Source of the DNA: Pyropia yezoensis
Lineage: Eukaryota > Rhodophyta > Bangiophyceae > Bangiales > Bangiaceae
Reading direction: 5' to 3'
Assembly (NCBI GenBank): GCA_009829735.1
Contig: CM020620.1
Location: 19,628,020 to 19,692,019 of the forward strand
DNA length: 64,000 nucleotides
The translations under genes were made by a program, and so were the position numbers. This document shows positions 12,387-23,992 of the stretch, in pieces; positions within the stretch are counted from its first letter, which is position 1, and every line of letters starts with the position of its first letter. The notes beneath the pieces were generated by a model, which saw only the letters and a program-made list of their open reading frames with translations, was not told the DNA's origin and searched no databases.

Positions 12387-13275
12387 CGGTGGCTGTGGAG
12401 GCGGCAACGGAGTCGGCTGGCCTCCGCCCCCACCCATCAGCAGCAGCACCACTCCCACCTCCACCACCACCACCACCAACCCCACCACCGACCACTGCCG
12501 ACGGCGCGCCGCCGCCGCCGCCGCCGCCGCCACGGCGTCGGTCGCCACCCCCCACACGTTGCGGACGGCGGTGGCAGCGGTAGCGTCGGCGGGGCGTGCC
12601 GCCACGGCACCGCGGCCCGCGCCGGCCTCCCCCGGCTGCGTGGCCGCGGCGGGCGGCCGCCCCGCCCCCCACCAGTGGTGGTGGTGGCGGCGGCGGCGGC
12701 GGGCGTGGGGAAGGCCCGGGAGAAGGCGGGGGCGGGGGGCGCCCGTCGACGCGGCCCAGTGGATTGGGCCACCCGCACGGATTCTCTCCACGCCTCGCTC
12801 CGCGCAGTGTTCCTCAGGAACGAATTCCGGCAAGTGCCGCACACCTGTCGGAAGTCTGGTCGCTACAGGTGAAGCGTCAAGAAGGCGTGACAGTCCATAT
12901 CCCAGAGGCAAACAATACTATATGTATGTGTACTTCTGAGATGAGGCCAGTCCAAAGGCCGGCCGACTGCCCGCCGCGGTCTGTCGGGTCACTCATAAAG
13001 CACACGGGATCCGCCACCCCTCTCTCGTGCGCACTCGTGGGAGTCCCCCTCCCAGCAGCCCCGCACAGGGCAGTGCACGGTGGCGGGCCAATGTCAGCAC
13101 GGCACTGCGGTATCTACCGTGCACTGGCACCAACCTAGGCAGGCTGGCGCCACCAGAATCACCTCCCGTTCGACCACGCCGGCAAGGATTCGATATCCTG
13201 CCGCTCGTCCCGCCAGGACATCGCCTTGGCCGTCACACCAACAGATGTGACGGCCAGAGGCACGCGCGGGCGGTC

Positions 13276-14965
13276 TCACACTCCCCCCGGCCCCGTGGTC
13301 GGACGGGGCGTGGAGGGCAGCGGGGCACGGATGATCCACTGCTCCACTGGCGTGTCGTCGACGCCAGAGTCCAGGAAGCGTTCGAGGGCATCGTTAGACT
13401 TGGCCTTGGTAAGGCCGTCTGCCATGTTGTCCTTGCCTTTGACGAGCCCAACGTTAGACATGTCCTGTCGATCGTGTGCCCCCCGGGCGGCAGCGATATC
13501 GATGAGGAGACGCTGCTCTGTCGGGTGGGAAGTGCGGGTGATCACGTCAGACATCTGCTTCGAGTCGATGAAGATGTTAAGGGGGATGAGGCAGTTGCGC
13601 AACTGCTCCAGGTCGTCACGCAGAATGAAGGCCTCGTAGAGGCAGGCGGTAAATGCAAATACTTCACCCGCCATGGCAGAGCGCACGATGCGCCGGCTCT
13701 TGCGGCTACCAAAACTCAGCACGTGGGAGTTGCCCATCGCGTCTCACAGCAAGATGAGGTAGCCAATTTGCGAGGAGTAGTCGGCATTGGTGGCGAAGGA
13801 TGCGTCAGCGTACGCGCGGATGCGCAGTGTCTTGATGTCAAGGGGCTTGTCGGACAGGACGCGATCGCGGTTTACCTTGGCGCGCTCAACGAAGTTGTTG
13901 TACGACTTGATCGCCGCACGACCTTATCCCACCTCGCTAATGTGCACCAGCTGGTTGATACAGCAGGCCAGGTCCGGCCGCGTATGCGCCATCCAGGCCA
14001 AGCTGGCCCGGGAGGAGACAAACTCCCTAAACGACGCCGCGATGGCCAGCATGGAGAGGTTGTCCACGTACTCCAGCTGGCCGGCCGCAAAAGTGCTTGG
14101 TCGGCTTGGCCACTGCGCCAGCCGGACGCAGACAAATGCACCGTTGTCCCATTTGCGCTCCTTGGCTTGGAATCTGGCCAGGGTCTTCTTGGTCAGCTCC
14201 TGGAAGCGCTCTCGTCGCCGCCGTTGAACAGGTCGTCCACGAAGGCGCCGGTCATGCCCTGGAGCATTGCAGTGGTGGCCCGCTTGGCGAACATAGCGGG
14301 GTCGGAGATGAGGGGAACCATCGCCAAGTCGCCACGGAGGTGGGTCGACATTGTGTCACCCCAGTATTCCCCGCGTCACAAATGCCGTACAAGGGAAGGA
14401 TGAGGAGAAGTACCTCATCGTCGGCCAGGCCGAACAGCCCCCGGTCGGCTGGGCGCGGGTCAAGGTAAATTTCCCGCGTGAGCCCCTCCTGACTCTGAAG
14501 GTAGGCCTGCCTGGGTGACATCGTGGAAAAAAATGCGGAAGTCGTTGTTGATTGAGGTCGATAGGATGATACAGGTGGAGCGTTGTCGCAGCGTCGAGGA
14601 GCTGTGCACTACGAAGGCCTTGGCCTTGTCCGACTGGCCCTGCGCCACGTCACGTGCCTTGGGCTGCTCCTCGGGGGTGTTGAACTCCTTGAGGGTGAAG
14701 ACGAAGCGGCCCTTGATGACGTTGGCACCCGGCGGCAGGTCACACCGCTTAGTCTTGCGGAAGGCGCCACGGTCCTGCAACCCCTCCGCTTCCTTGCGGG
14801 CGGCAGTCCTAAACCGGGCGGTCTTAAGGCGGGCGTCGCCCGGCGGCACGTCCACGGTGAGGTGGATGGACGCGTGCTCGTTGGTAAGCCCGGGCATCTC
14901 CGGCACCTGATTGCGGTGGCGCAAGGCCTCGGTGCCGGCCTTGTGCACTTTGCATAGCAGCTGCT
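13276..14965 (-). pseudogene. Ty1/Copia retrotransposon pol relic (reverse transcriptase and RNase H)
   Basis: Read on the minus strand, the segment gives the start of a Copia reverse transcriptase (KGRFVFTLKEF, then DVTQAYLQS after a one-base shift, LPLYGICDAG). After a second shift comes the YVDD-type catalytic box as FVDDLF. RNase H follows (AYADASFATNADYSSQIGYL, FGSRKSRRIVRSAMAGEVFA) and ends in NVGLVKGKDNMADGLTK. At least two frameshifts (near 14518 and 14365) and in-frame stops (TAA 13924-13926, TGA 13744-13746) show it is inactive. Integrase and gag are not seen, and no LTRs could be assigned. Confidence 0.9.
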
Positions 14966-15956
14966 CGCCGCGGCTCGCCGCGCCAGCCCCGGCGACCGTG
15001 CCGCCGCCCCCCCCCCCCCGCACCCCCTGGACGATGATGACGACGGGCCGCCTCCACGCCGTCGCCCCCCCCTCGTCCCCTCCATTCCCCCACCCCCCCC
15101 TCCCCCGATGACGACGCGGCGGCCGCCGCGGCAGAGGCGGCGGCGGCGAGAGTCTCGCGCCCGGCCCGCGGACGGTCGTGTAGTGGGAGCCCCCCCCGGG
15201 CGACGGCACCCGCCTGAGCGCGAGCGTCCCCTTGTGCAGCCGCACCCCACACGCGTTGCACAGGGAGCGCGGCTCACCCGCGCCAGTGTACCACAGCGGC
15301 GTCGCCGTCGCCGCGCAGTGGACACAATTGAGGGCGGGGGGTCCCCGCCACCACCGCCCCCGCCGCCGCCACCGCCGCCGCCTCTGCATCTGCCACCACC
15401 AAGGGAGACGGATGCCGCAGCCGACGCAGACGCGATCGAGCCGCCGCCGCCCCCCCCGCCCCTGCCACCGGTCGCCTTGGCCTCGTTGGCCGTCGCGGGG
15501 GGGCTCATCATGCCGCGCGGGTGACCGCGAGGGCGCGGCGCCCCGCCGTAATACCCCGCCGCCGTGCGCACGGCATTGGCTTTGGCGCCGTGGCGGCAGC
15601 AGGAGCGGCAGGAGCGACGGCAGCAGGAGGATCTCGGCAGAGCTGCGAGGGTGGTGGTGGGCAAGGAGCTGGCCACAATCATCTCGGGCACCTGCGGTGG
15701 GGGTGAGGGCGAGGCGTCGAACCGGGCGGCCAGCCAGGCGGCCAGCCGCGCTGTGTCCCGCCGGGCTAGCGGGCGAGCCCCTGCTGTCGCCGACGAGCCC
15801 GCGCAGGGCGGCGGCCTCCTCCTGCTGGACTGTGTCGCCCGTGGGGGGAGGGGGGGTGGCGGGGCGGCCAACGCCGCACCTGGTTCCCTCCGACTCGCCG
15901 CCAGCCTCCCCCCCGCCTCGCGCCTCCTTCCGCGCGGCTTGCGAGGGCCTGTGCAT
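14966..15956 (-). CDS. GATA-type zinc-finger protein, 5' part (runs into the Copia relic)
   Basis: The frame opening at the ATG at 15956 contains a four-cysteine GATA finger at 15326-15249: CVHC, then TPLWYTG, then LCNACGVRL with HKG after it. This is the C-x2-C-x17/18-C-x2-C pattern of plant/fungal GATA factors, which bind GATA motifs in nuclear DNA. Downstream come Gly/Arg/Pro-rich sequence and then, without a stop, Copia reverse transcriptase residues until 14460. The C-terminus has apparently been replaced by a transposon insertion. Upstream, a neighbouring frame (to ~16117) also looks protein-like, with a homopolymer-rich stretch between, so a frameshift or unresolved intron at the N-terminus is possible. 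The finger itself is convincing; the gene model is not. Confidence 0.6.
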
Positions 15957-16555
15957 GACTGGAGGGCAGCTACAGGCCGGGGGGAGGGGGGGTTGGTGGT
16001 GCTGGTGCTGGCGGCGATGGTGGCAGCAAGCCCGGGACCGTCAGGGCTCGCCGCCGCGTGCGCGTGCGTGCGGGCGGGCGTGCAGCCGTGCGGGCTAGCG
16101 ACCGAGCAAGTGAGCAAGCGAGCGTGCGAGCGTGCGTGTGTCGCGGAGAGAGGGGGCGAGGGGGCTTGCTGACTGGCTGTTTGTTAGGTACCGCCTTCAA
16201 CCGGGCGGCCATGCTGGACAACGTTCCCCGTCGGGTAGAGCGTCTGCCCAGGGCCAGGGCGGTGGGCGCCACGCTGTCTCGGAAGGTGGTGTCCTTTTTC
16301 CACTCCTTCGCGTCAGGGCTGTCCTTTGGGGCCTGCGCCTGCACGACCGGAAACTTTACCGAGCTTCTGCGGGAGGCGGCGGTGGAGGCGCGGGGGGGGG
16401 GGGTCGGGGACGGGGGGGAGGCATGGGGCGGTTTTGGGTGCGAGGACTGGCGCGGGGTATGAAAGTCGTCGCGTGGGCCGGGCTCCTGTACGGGTATGCG
16501 CCGGTGAGACGGGGCAAGGCACGCGAGTGGGGGGGCAAAAGGATCGCTGTCGAGG
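15957..16555. other. Intergenic, no gene recognised
   Basis: GC-rich sequence upstream of the GATA-finger frame, with poly-G runs. A possible N-terminal extension of the zinc-finger gene ends near 16117; otherwise nothing is supported. Confidence 0.4.
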
Positions 16556-16701
16556 ACGGCACGGCTCAGTGGCCCTCCTCAACCCCGTATCTTTCGTACA
16601 CACACGCAAACAAAACCCGCGATTGAGACGACGGCACGGCTCGGTGGCCCGCCTCAACCCCGTATCCTTCGTATACACACGCAAACAAAACCCGCGATTG
16701 A
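16556..16701. repeat. Tandem duplication, ~75-base unit, two copies
   Basis: The two copies share ACGGCACGGCTC, CTCAACCCCGTATC and the ending CAAACAAAACCCGCGATTG, with a few substitutions. The tract lies just downstream of the truncated ParB-like gene. Confidence 0.85.
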
Positions 16702-16768
16702 CAAACGCTACAACGAGAAATCCGTCATTCTTCGCACTCGTTGGCGGCAAATGCAGCACGCCTGTGCA

Positions 16769-17443
16769 TCAGAGCACTAGCAGGAGTGCGAAGAAGCGGC
16801 GGTACCCATTGACGACCATCCAGTGCTGCTCGCGGCGGCCATCTCCGTCGCCGTCGCGTGCTGCGTCGATGGGGTGTCCACGCCCCACGTGGCGACGGCG
16901 GGGAGCCACCTCCGAAAGTGCACGTGCACCTACCGTGGCAGGCAGAGGCCCACGACGACGAGGGGCGATACCGAACGGCCCCCACACGACGCTGCTGCTT
17001 GTGGTGGCGGCGTCCATGTCAAGCACCACGCGCACGGAGCGCGGATGCCAACAGTAGCCCGGCTGGTGAAACTGGTCGTGGTAGGCTGGGTCGGCGGGCT
17101 GCCTGGCGGCAGCATCCACGTGAGTGGTGATCCGCAACGTCCCCAGCGTAACGTCTTGGAGCACCAGCGACGAGCGCGCCAGGTGATGGGGAACCCGTGC
17201 GGTGGCGGCTCCGTCGGCACCCGTCGACGGTGTCGCGTTGACCACGTTCTCCACCACCACCTCTTCAGCACCCGGCGCGTCAGAGCGCCCGCCTTCCGCG
17301 AGCGACGCACCGCTGTCGTCCACGATCATATCGCCAACGTGGACGGCGCTCGCCCGCACGTCATGGTCGTCGTCTGTCAAGTCGGAGGGGCACGGATCGG
17401 CCACGCTGGCGGGGCGGGGAAAAGCGCGATCCGATCTGTCCAT
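16769..17443 (-). pseudogene. Truncated ParB/Srx-like domain protein (paralogue of the 28.4-kb gene)
   Basis: Starts at the ATG at 17443. It has an acidic N-terminus, then QPGYCWHPRSVRVVLDMD and, after an Arg/Gly-rich insert, HWMVVNGYRRFFALL. These align with GYCWVTGSLRVCEQ and YWLIDGYHRFTALM in the protein at 28416-29432, the second being the ParB/sulfiredoxin-like core motif. The sequence stops at 16769 right after this motif, so the C-terminal ~110 residues of the paralogue are missing. The gene lies immediately downstream (in its own direction) of a copy of the inverted-repeat family, consistent with a remnant of a related element. Confidence 0.6.
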
Positions 17444-17519
17444 GACGGACGTCCGCGGCAGCACAACTGGAATGGGCGGCAAGCGATGATCATGTCGGGT
17501 GGCCTGAGCGGGGGGTGGT

Positions 17520-18100
17520 CGTCAACAACGCCCGGTCGGGCGAGGAGGGATGTGGGGGAAGGGGGGCGAGGCGGATTGTCGGTGGGTGGGTGGGGGTGGG
17601 TGTTGAGCGTGGCGCGGGGGGTCCGGGTGGGTCTGGGCGAGTGCGGAAAAAACCGCGCGCCGACCGTCACACTGACAGTCACGCGTGACGCGGCTCAAGC
17701 CTGTGCCTGTGTAGTGACAACAACTCTTATACGCCGTGAAGTGCATGGTGCTTTAAAGTCCAGATTGGACCAATTCCAGAGGCCCTCCCTGGCGCTGCAA
17801 GTGTTGCTCGCGCTGCTCGTGTTGCTCGTGCTGTTTGTGTTGACGGGGTTGCCCCCCCCCGCCGACCCCCCCACCCCGGGGGCCGAACCGTCTTACGGTC
17901 GCGAGACTGAACTATCAGTGGAACTATCATTGACAGAAGGATTGCCGAAATTCTAATTGATATAAGTTTTGTCGCCACCACTGCCTGCCACGTCCCGGGC
18001 GGCCGGTGCACGCATAATGCATATGCGGCGATCCGGCACGGGCGGGATCCGGCCAGCCCCGCCCGCGAAAGACTTTGCCGTGGGCGACTCCGCAAGCGGC
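17520..18100 (+). repeat. Inverted-repeat family, plus-orientation copy 1 (divergent)
   Basis: Core blocks: CTGCCACGTCCCGGGCGGCC, GGTGCACGCATAATG, GATCCGGCCAGCC and AAAGACTTTGCCGTGG. Upstream parts (GTGACGCGGCTCAAGCC, GTGTTGCTCGTGCTG) align with copy 2 near 20930-21090. It is the most diverged member and lacks the internal 24-base duplication seen in copies 2-4. Confidence 0.8.
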
Positions 18101-18610
18101 CGCGCGGCCGCAATGCGGGCAAGGGGTGGCAGAACAGGCACAGGCGCCATGCGCGTGGGAAAAAGGGCGACGCGGTAGGGAAGTTCTCGGGAGAACCGCC
18201 CCTCTCTCTAAAGAGCAAAGGCGCCAAAGTGGACACCTGGCACACAGGGCGGGTGGACGCCTCTGCCACTCCGATCCATCGCCGCACACTGCCGCGCGCG
18301 GACGGAGGTGGCACACCCCGTCACCGGCATTGCTACGGGAGAAAGGGGCCACGCCAGGGACAGCGCCGCCGACAGGGGCACCCGCCAGCCCCCACCACAG
18401 CTGTGATCGTGCAGCGGTACGGGGGCGCTATGTGCCCGACCACGCGCCAGCACATCGCCAAGAAACGAGAAAGAGGGGGCGGCTGCCGCCACTGGCTTTT
18501 CCGGCGCGCGTGGTTGGCGTAGCATGTCCGCGACCGTACCCGGTGGATAGGGGCTGGGAGGCCGCGGCCGCCATGCCAAGCGCTGACCCGCGGGGGAGCA
18601 GTGGGGCCAC

Positions 18611-18645
<35 letters not shown>

Positions 18646-19822
18646 GCCACCCCCCCCCCCCCCGCCCCCCCCCCCCTCCCGCGCCGTCCCCTCTCCCTTC
18701 TTCCTACTCAGAAGTCAAAGGAGTCGAGGGTGCTCTTCTCCAACGCGCCGGCCCCGCTCGGTGCCGCAACGGTGACGCCCGCGACGGCACCAGCGTCGCC
18801 GCAGCCTCCACGGCGTTCGCCTCCAACGCCACCACCGTTGAGTAGCCAACCACACTGAGTAGCCCTCTGGCGGGGTGTGTACTGCATGGGGTGCCTGGTG
18901 GGGCGGCGGGTAGCCACCAACCGCCACGGATCCCGCTGCCCTCAGCAAAACGCTCGGGCATAACTGGCACAGCACACGCGCGGCTGCTGATGGTAGTCGC
19001 GACGCAATGTGGGGCGAGGGGAGGGGGGCGCGCGCGAAGAGTCGGCCACGGCGTCCCCTGCCGTGGCACCTGCACGGGGACGGAGCGGGGCATGACGGAG
19101 CAACAGCGCGCGGTCGAGACAGGACAGCAGCAGGGGGCGCCACACTGGCGAGGGGGGAGCGGGGGTGGGGGGGGCGTTCGAAGTGGGGCGGGTGCGGGCG
19201 CATCCCCAGCGCTACTCCCCCCCCCCCCCCCCCCCCCCCCCCCGTCAACGCAGCACATAAAAAAAAAAAAAAAGGGTGCTGGGGATGGAGGGAGAGAAAG
19301 GGGGGTGTATGGAACGGAGGCGGCGGCCAAGGCGGCCGCGGCCCAGTCATCAATGGCAGGACGCAGCCGTCAAATGTCTTGCATGGGAGGGGGGACAACA
19401 AAGTGCGCAAGGGTGCCATACAAGTGGATATTGACTGTACAGCTTATACATAGCCGGCAACAGGGCGAGCGCGGGACGGCCATGTAGAATGGTGCAGCAA
19501 GTAGTCGTCCGCGGTCAGGCTACAAGCACCCTCTGTGGAAAATTGGGCCAAGGAGACTGCGGCTGGGATTGGTGGGGCGACTGCCAGTCCGGTGCTCTAT
19601 TCAGCCGATGGGAATACATACTCTGACGTGGCTCTGAATGGATGAATTCTTGGCGAAAGAGTCTACCGGCGACTGGCGTGCCAACAGGGTGCAAGGCGAG
19701 ACGACGGACGCGATCATCCTGCTGGATTATCCCTCTTGGCATTGTAGCCTTGTCCCCTGTCCCTCGTACCCTTCCTTGTGTGCACTGTCCCTGCGCGGCG
19801 GGCGGGCGGTTCTCGTCGTGAC
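18101..19822. other. Intergenic with long homopolymers, no gene recognised
   Basis: It contains poly-C tracts around 18612-18673 and 19218-19243 and a poly-A tract at 19259-19273. Open frames on both strands have no recognisable domain. Assembly across the homopolymers may be unreliable. Confidence 0.6.
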
Positions 19823-19838
19823 CATGCCGCGTCGGTCC
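19823..19838 (+). CDS. 5' end of an unknown gene, cut by the scaffold gap
   Basis: Only the first five codons (MPRRS) are present before the gap. They match the start of the gene at 55416 exactly (accATGCCGCGTCGG), and the ~80 bases upstream also resemble that gene's leader (CCCTGTCCCT repeats). Together with the minus-strand copy on the other side of the gap, this indicates two tail-to-tail paralogues. Confidence 0.5.
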
Positions 19839-20338
19839 NNNNNNNNNNNNNNNNNNNNNNNNNNNNNNNNNNNNNNNNNNNNNNNNNNNNNNNNNNNNNN
19901 NNNNNNNNNNNNNNNNNNNNNNNNNNNNNNNNNNNNNNNNNNNNNNNNNNNNNNNNNNNNNNNNNNNNNNNNNNNNNNNNNNNNNNNNNNNNNNNNNNNN
20001 NNNNNNNNNNNNNNNNNNNNNNNNNNNNNNNNNNNNNNNNNNNNNNNNNNNNNNNNNNNNNNNNNNNNNNNNNNNNNNNNNNNNNNNNNNNNNNNNNNNN
20101 NNNNNNNNNNNNNNNNNNNNNNNNNNNNNNNNNNNNNNNNNNNNNNNNNNNNNNNNNNNNNNNNNNNNNNNNNNNNNNNNNNNNNNNNNNNNNNNNNNNN
20201 NNNNNNNNNNNNNNNNNNNNNNNNNNNNNNNNNNNNNNNNNNNNNNNNNNNNNNNNNNNNNNNNNNNNNNNNNNNNNNNNNNNNNNNNNNNNNNNNNNNN
20301 NNNNNNNNNNNNNNNNNNNNNNNNNNNNNNNNNNNNNN
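19839..20338. other. Assembly gap (500 N)
   Basis: Exactly 500 N bases, the usual placeholder for a gap of unknown size. It is flanked by opposing copies of one gene family. Confidence 0.98.
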
Positions 20339-20732
20339 CCATCAGAGAGTAGATCAGCCGCACGGGCTCTTGGTCGGCTTCCGCCGCGTCCGCTGCCAGG
20401 CCACAACTCTGCAGCCGCAGACAGACAGCACGACACGCAATGAGCAAGGCCGTGGGGACGTGCTCGCAGGCCACCGGCCGCTCCCGAGCCGGAGGGCGCC
20501 CGACACTCGCACGGGCAGCGACACAGTACGAGTTTTCCCACTGGACAGCCACGGCCACTGCTGCTAGGGCCATTCCGCCGTGACACATTGCCGCGCCGAC
20601 CTCGCTGATACGGGAGGCGGCGGCGCCGGGGGCACCCGTGAGCAAGCCAAAAAAGCGCAAGTAGTCTACAAAGACCTCGACAGCAAAGTGAGCTGCCCCA
20701 CCATGAAGGCTGTGCGCCGCATGCCCCGGCAT
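20339..20732 (-). CDS. Unknown conserved protein, gap-truncated (paralogue of the 55.4-kb gene)
   Basis: ATG at 20732. Visible residues include MPGHAAHSLHGG, LRFFGLLTGAPGAAASRISEV, AVAVQWENSYC and EHVPTALLIACRAVCLRLQSCGL. They align co-linearly with the protein encoded at 55416-54751, including the start position, so this is a real family. The C-terminal part is lost in the gap. No domain is recognised. The gene lies directly downstream of copy 2 of the inverted-repeat family. Confidence 0.65.
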
Positions 20733-20869
20733 GACGGCAGCGCTCTCTGGGGGGCTACTGCTCTCGACATCTTGTCGCACGAGGGGCTGCCGTCCGGTTG
20801 CCAGGAAAAGTCGTCGGCGGCGAGGAGGGGGACGGGGGGCAAGGCGGGGCGTCGGTGGGTGGGTGGGTG

Positions 20870-21597
20870 AGGAGGGTGGCGGGGGGAGGGCCGGGTCCGG
20901 GCGAGTACGAGAAAAACGGCGCCGACACTCGTGCGTGACGCGGCTCAGGCCGGTGCCTGTGCTCTGACAGCCAGGCTTGGTCTAATATGGACTCGGGACT
21001 TGAGTGATTTCAAGTCCAATTTGAGGGGCCTACGCCGGCGCTGCACGTGTCGGACGTGGTGCTCGTGTTGCTCGTGTTGTTCGTGTTAACGGGAATACCC
21101 CCACGCCCACCCCCCCACGCCCTCCCCTCACGATCCGTCCTACAGTAACGAGACTTAACAATGATTGAAGAAAGGACTGCTGTAATGTTAATTGATGCAA
21201 CTACCGTCGCCACCACCGACTGCCACGTCCATCGCCTCCACCGACTGCCACGTCCCGGGTGGCCGGTGCACGCATAATGGATATGCGGCGACCCGGCCGG
21301 GTGGGGATCCGTCCAGCCGGGTCCGTGAAAGACTTTGCCGTGGACGGCTCCCCGCATGCGCCCGCGAGCGGGGAATCCGCGCGGTGTCGCAATGCGCCCA
21401 TCCCACCGTGCGCGTCGCCTCCTCCCTCTGGGGAGGGGGGCGCCCGCCCGCACCGCCGGTGCGGTTTTTCCAGCCGTGCCGGTGCCGCTGTTGGCGCGTC
21501 GCCCCCCCCCCCCCCCCCCCCCCCCCCTGAGTCGCGCCCACCCCTCGCGACCGCAGATCCCCTGCCCTGCTTTGCCCGCTCCCCCCCCACCATTTCC
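20870..21597 (+). repeat. Inverted-repeat family, plus-orientation copy 2
   Basis: This is the longest copy. From 21149 (CGAGACTT) to 21597 (CCATTTC) it aligns with copy 4 at 25591-26056, including a poly-C tract at the same place. To the left it continues to align with copy 1. It contains a 24-base internal duplication around ACCGACTGCCACGTCC. Confidence 0.85.
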
Positions 21598-21991
21598 CGG
21601 GTGATGTACCGTCAGGGTGGTCTACCCGCCTACAGGTCTTCACGACGGCCATTCTCAGTCCCACAGCTCTTTGCTGACAACAGTATGAATGCATACTTGC
21701 AGAGTTAAGACAGCTGCCCCCGGTGGCGTGCAAGGACTGCGCGCCGGCCGCTGGTGGAGGGGGTGTGTTCGGCGCTCGCGCGCGGCTGTGGCTCGCCAGT
21801 GTTCCTCGACGTCATCCCCGTCGGGCGGACTCGTCGCGGCTACTCGTCCACCACAAGAGGGTCCTTCCGATGCTGTGCGACGGCGTGCGGTGGTCGCCGC
21901 GGGGCCTATTCGCCGACCGTCGGCGGCCACTGCCCGACGAGCGGCTGGCCGCCCATGCCGTGCGGAAGCGGCAGCAGCCGCGGGGCGGGAC
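21598..21991. other. Spacer, no gene recognised
   Basis: Sequence between repeat copy 2 and the ARM-like fragment. Open frames are Arg/Ala-rich without a recognisable domain. Confidence 0.4.
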
Positions 21992-22225
21992 ATGGATACC
22001 AAAAACGCGCGCATTTGCACGGCGCAGCTGTGGGCGATGCTGTCCGCCCTGGTCAACCGCGGCCGCGACACAGGGGAGCTGCCGTCCGTGGCCGCCGCCG
22101 CCCTCTCTGTGCCGGCCAACGCTGTCCGTGCCGCCACGGTTGAGGTGCGCGTCAGTGGCGTGCGGGCGTTGCGGAACCTGGCCACGACGCTCAAGGGGTC
22201 CACTGCGCGGTTGGGACGGCTGAGG
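21992..22225 (+). pseudogene. Possible ARM/HEAT-like gene fragment
   Basis: From an ATG at 21992 the frame reads MDTKNARICTAQLWAMLSALV, then VSGVRALRNLATTLKG, the latter being armadillo-like (compare RAVRNLAAAG in the ARM-kinase protein). It decays into Arg-rich low complexity. A second ARM-like helix (IAVAYLLAALAVAHRCAAEA) occurs at ~22440-22500 in another frame. The region probably holds a broken gene, with low confidence in any model. Confidence 0.3.
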
Positions 22226-22560
22226 CGGCGGCGGCCGACAACTCCGACGCGAATGCGGAAGAGGGCGCGACAACAACCGGCAAGGACGCGGTGGCGACGC
22301 GAGCGCCCCCCTTCCCATCGCTTCACATGCACGGCGCTGCTGTTGGCGCCGACTGGCTAGGGTGGGGAGCCTGGGCGCCCCGGCCGGCACCATCCGAATG
22401 GAACGCTCCATTGGGTCTTGCCACACGACGGCCCAGAGGAGCATCGCCGTAGCGTATTTGTTGGCCGCCCTCGCCGTCGCCCACCGCTGCGCCGCCGAGG
22501 CCCCTGGGGGGGTGGCGCACAATGCCTCTGCCAGGACCAGGCATGGGAGGTCGTGACGCT

Positions 22561-23280
22561 GATACTCGACCGCCCGCCCCCGCCTGCCGTGGTCGCCATC
22601 GTAGAAGTGGGCGCGGGGGAAGGAGGAGGCGGAAGGGGGGGGGGGGGGGGGGGGGGGGGGACACTGCAAGGGACGTTCAGCGCAGCGGTGGAAAGCGGGT
22701 ACCAGAGCAGGGGGAGGGCGCGGCCGTGGGAAAAGCACCGTCACCCCGGGCGCTGACGCCGCCCGAAGAAAACCCCGCCGCCCCTTCCGCTCTGCCCCCA
22801 CCGTCACCGCCGCCAAATCCTCGGCCTTGTCCCCGCTGTCCTCCTCCGCCCCACTACACCCCTTGCCACTGCGTTTTCGGCATCTCAACAATCATGCCCA
22901 AAAGCCCCTCTGTTCGCACCTGCTTCCTTCTCCCCACCCACGTCGTCGGCTCTGCCCCCCTCGCCGTTCCAACCTTCCTCGCACCCCCACGCGCCCCCCT
23001 CGATCCGACGAGCCATGAGCCCCTCGGCCCGGTCAGAGTGCCTGAACAGGGCTGACGACTGCTCTTCCCCTGCACATGTGACGGCTTTCACGTGCCGTTG
23101 TGAGCAACACGCTTGTTGAGGCGCTGCGTGACGCTGCCTCGAGCACGGCGTGGGCCTTTTCCCCGGGCACAAGGTCGTACTGCCCCCCCCCCCCGCACCC
23201 TCCTGCCACCACGCCACGGGACTTGCGCTCAATGCCCCTCAAACAGCCCTCAGGACACACATTACCCGGGCAGTGGTTCG
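22561..23280. other. Intergenic, no gene recognised
   Basis: Contains a poly-G tract at about 22637-22660 and pyrimidine-rich sequence after it. No domain is recognised in any frame. Confidence 0.5.
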
Positions 23281-23522
23281 CCTGTGCCCAGCACGCGGTG
23301 GCTTGGTCTCCGATGAGAATTATTTTTGACCGCCAGAAGGAGAATGAAGGCCAGAAGAGGAGAGGCTGCTTGGAACGCGGTGACCGCCGCCACGATGGGG
23401 GCCTGTGCCCAGCACGCGGTGGCTTGGTCTCCGATGAGAATTATTTTTGACCGCCAGAAGGAGAATGAAGGCCAGAAGAGGAGTGGCTGCTTGGAACGCG
23501 GTGACCGCCGCCACGATGGGGG
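23281..23522. repeat. Tandem duplication, 121-base unit, two copies
   Basis: The unit starts CCTGTGCCCAGCACGCGGTG and includes GAGAATTATTTTTGACC. The copies are almost identical, so the duplication is recent. Confidence 0.92.
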
Positions 23523-23870
23523 AAGTCGCCGTCAGGGGGGTGCCCGCCGGGAGGGGGGTGACCGCCGCCACGAGGGGGGGGGAACGCCGCAAGGGTGGTG
23601 GTCACCGCCGCCACGAGGGGGGTGACCGCCAGGAGCGGGGTGACATATGGCATGGGGGTGTCCGCCGCCAGGGGGGGGAATAGCGCCTGTAGGGCGGTGA
23701 CCGCCAGCAGGAGGGGGCTGACCGCCAGCAGGAGGGGGCTGACCGCCAGCAGGAGGGCAGCCGCGGTCAGGGGGGAAGCAGCGGGCAGCGGGCAGGGGCA
23801 GTCGCGGGCGGAGGGTGTGCCGACAGGGGGGGCGTGACGGCGGCTACCAGTACGAGGGGGGGGGGGTCCA
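23523..23870. repeat. GACCGCC/AGGAGGGG minisatellite region
   Basis: Irregular repeats of a CCGCCAGGAGGGGG-like unit, including three perfect 21-base copies (ACCGCCAGCAGGAGGGGGCTG) at 23700-23762. Non-coding. Confidence 0.8.
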
Positions 23871-23992
23871 TCGACTACAGGTACATACGGCTGAAAACAG
23901 CAGGTATCCTTACTGCCATCGTCACATGAGTTCCAACCTTACTACCATCAACAGTTACTTACTTCCTTCCAGCGCTCACCCCGTCCCTAATG

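Noticed and set aside
12093..12939. Overlapping open frames across the octamer minisatellite
   Set aside because: An 8-base unit keeps all frames open; the repetitive peptides are artefacts.
23700..23762. CRISPR-like spaced repeats
   Set aside because: The 21-base units are directly adjacent with no unique spacers, in a eukaryotic sequence.
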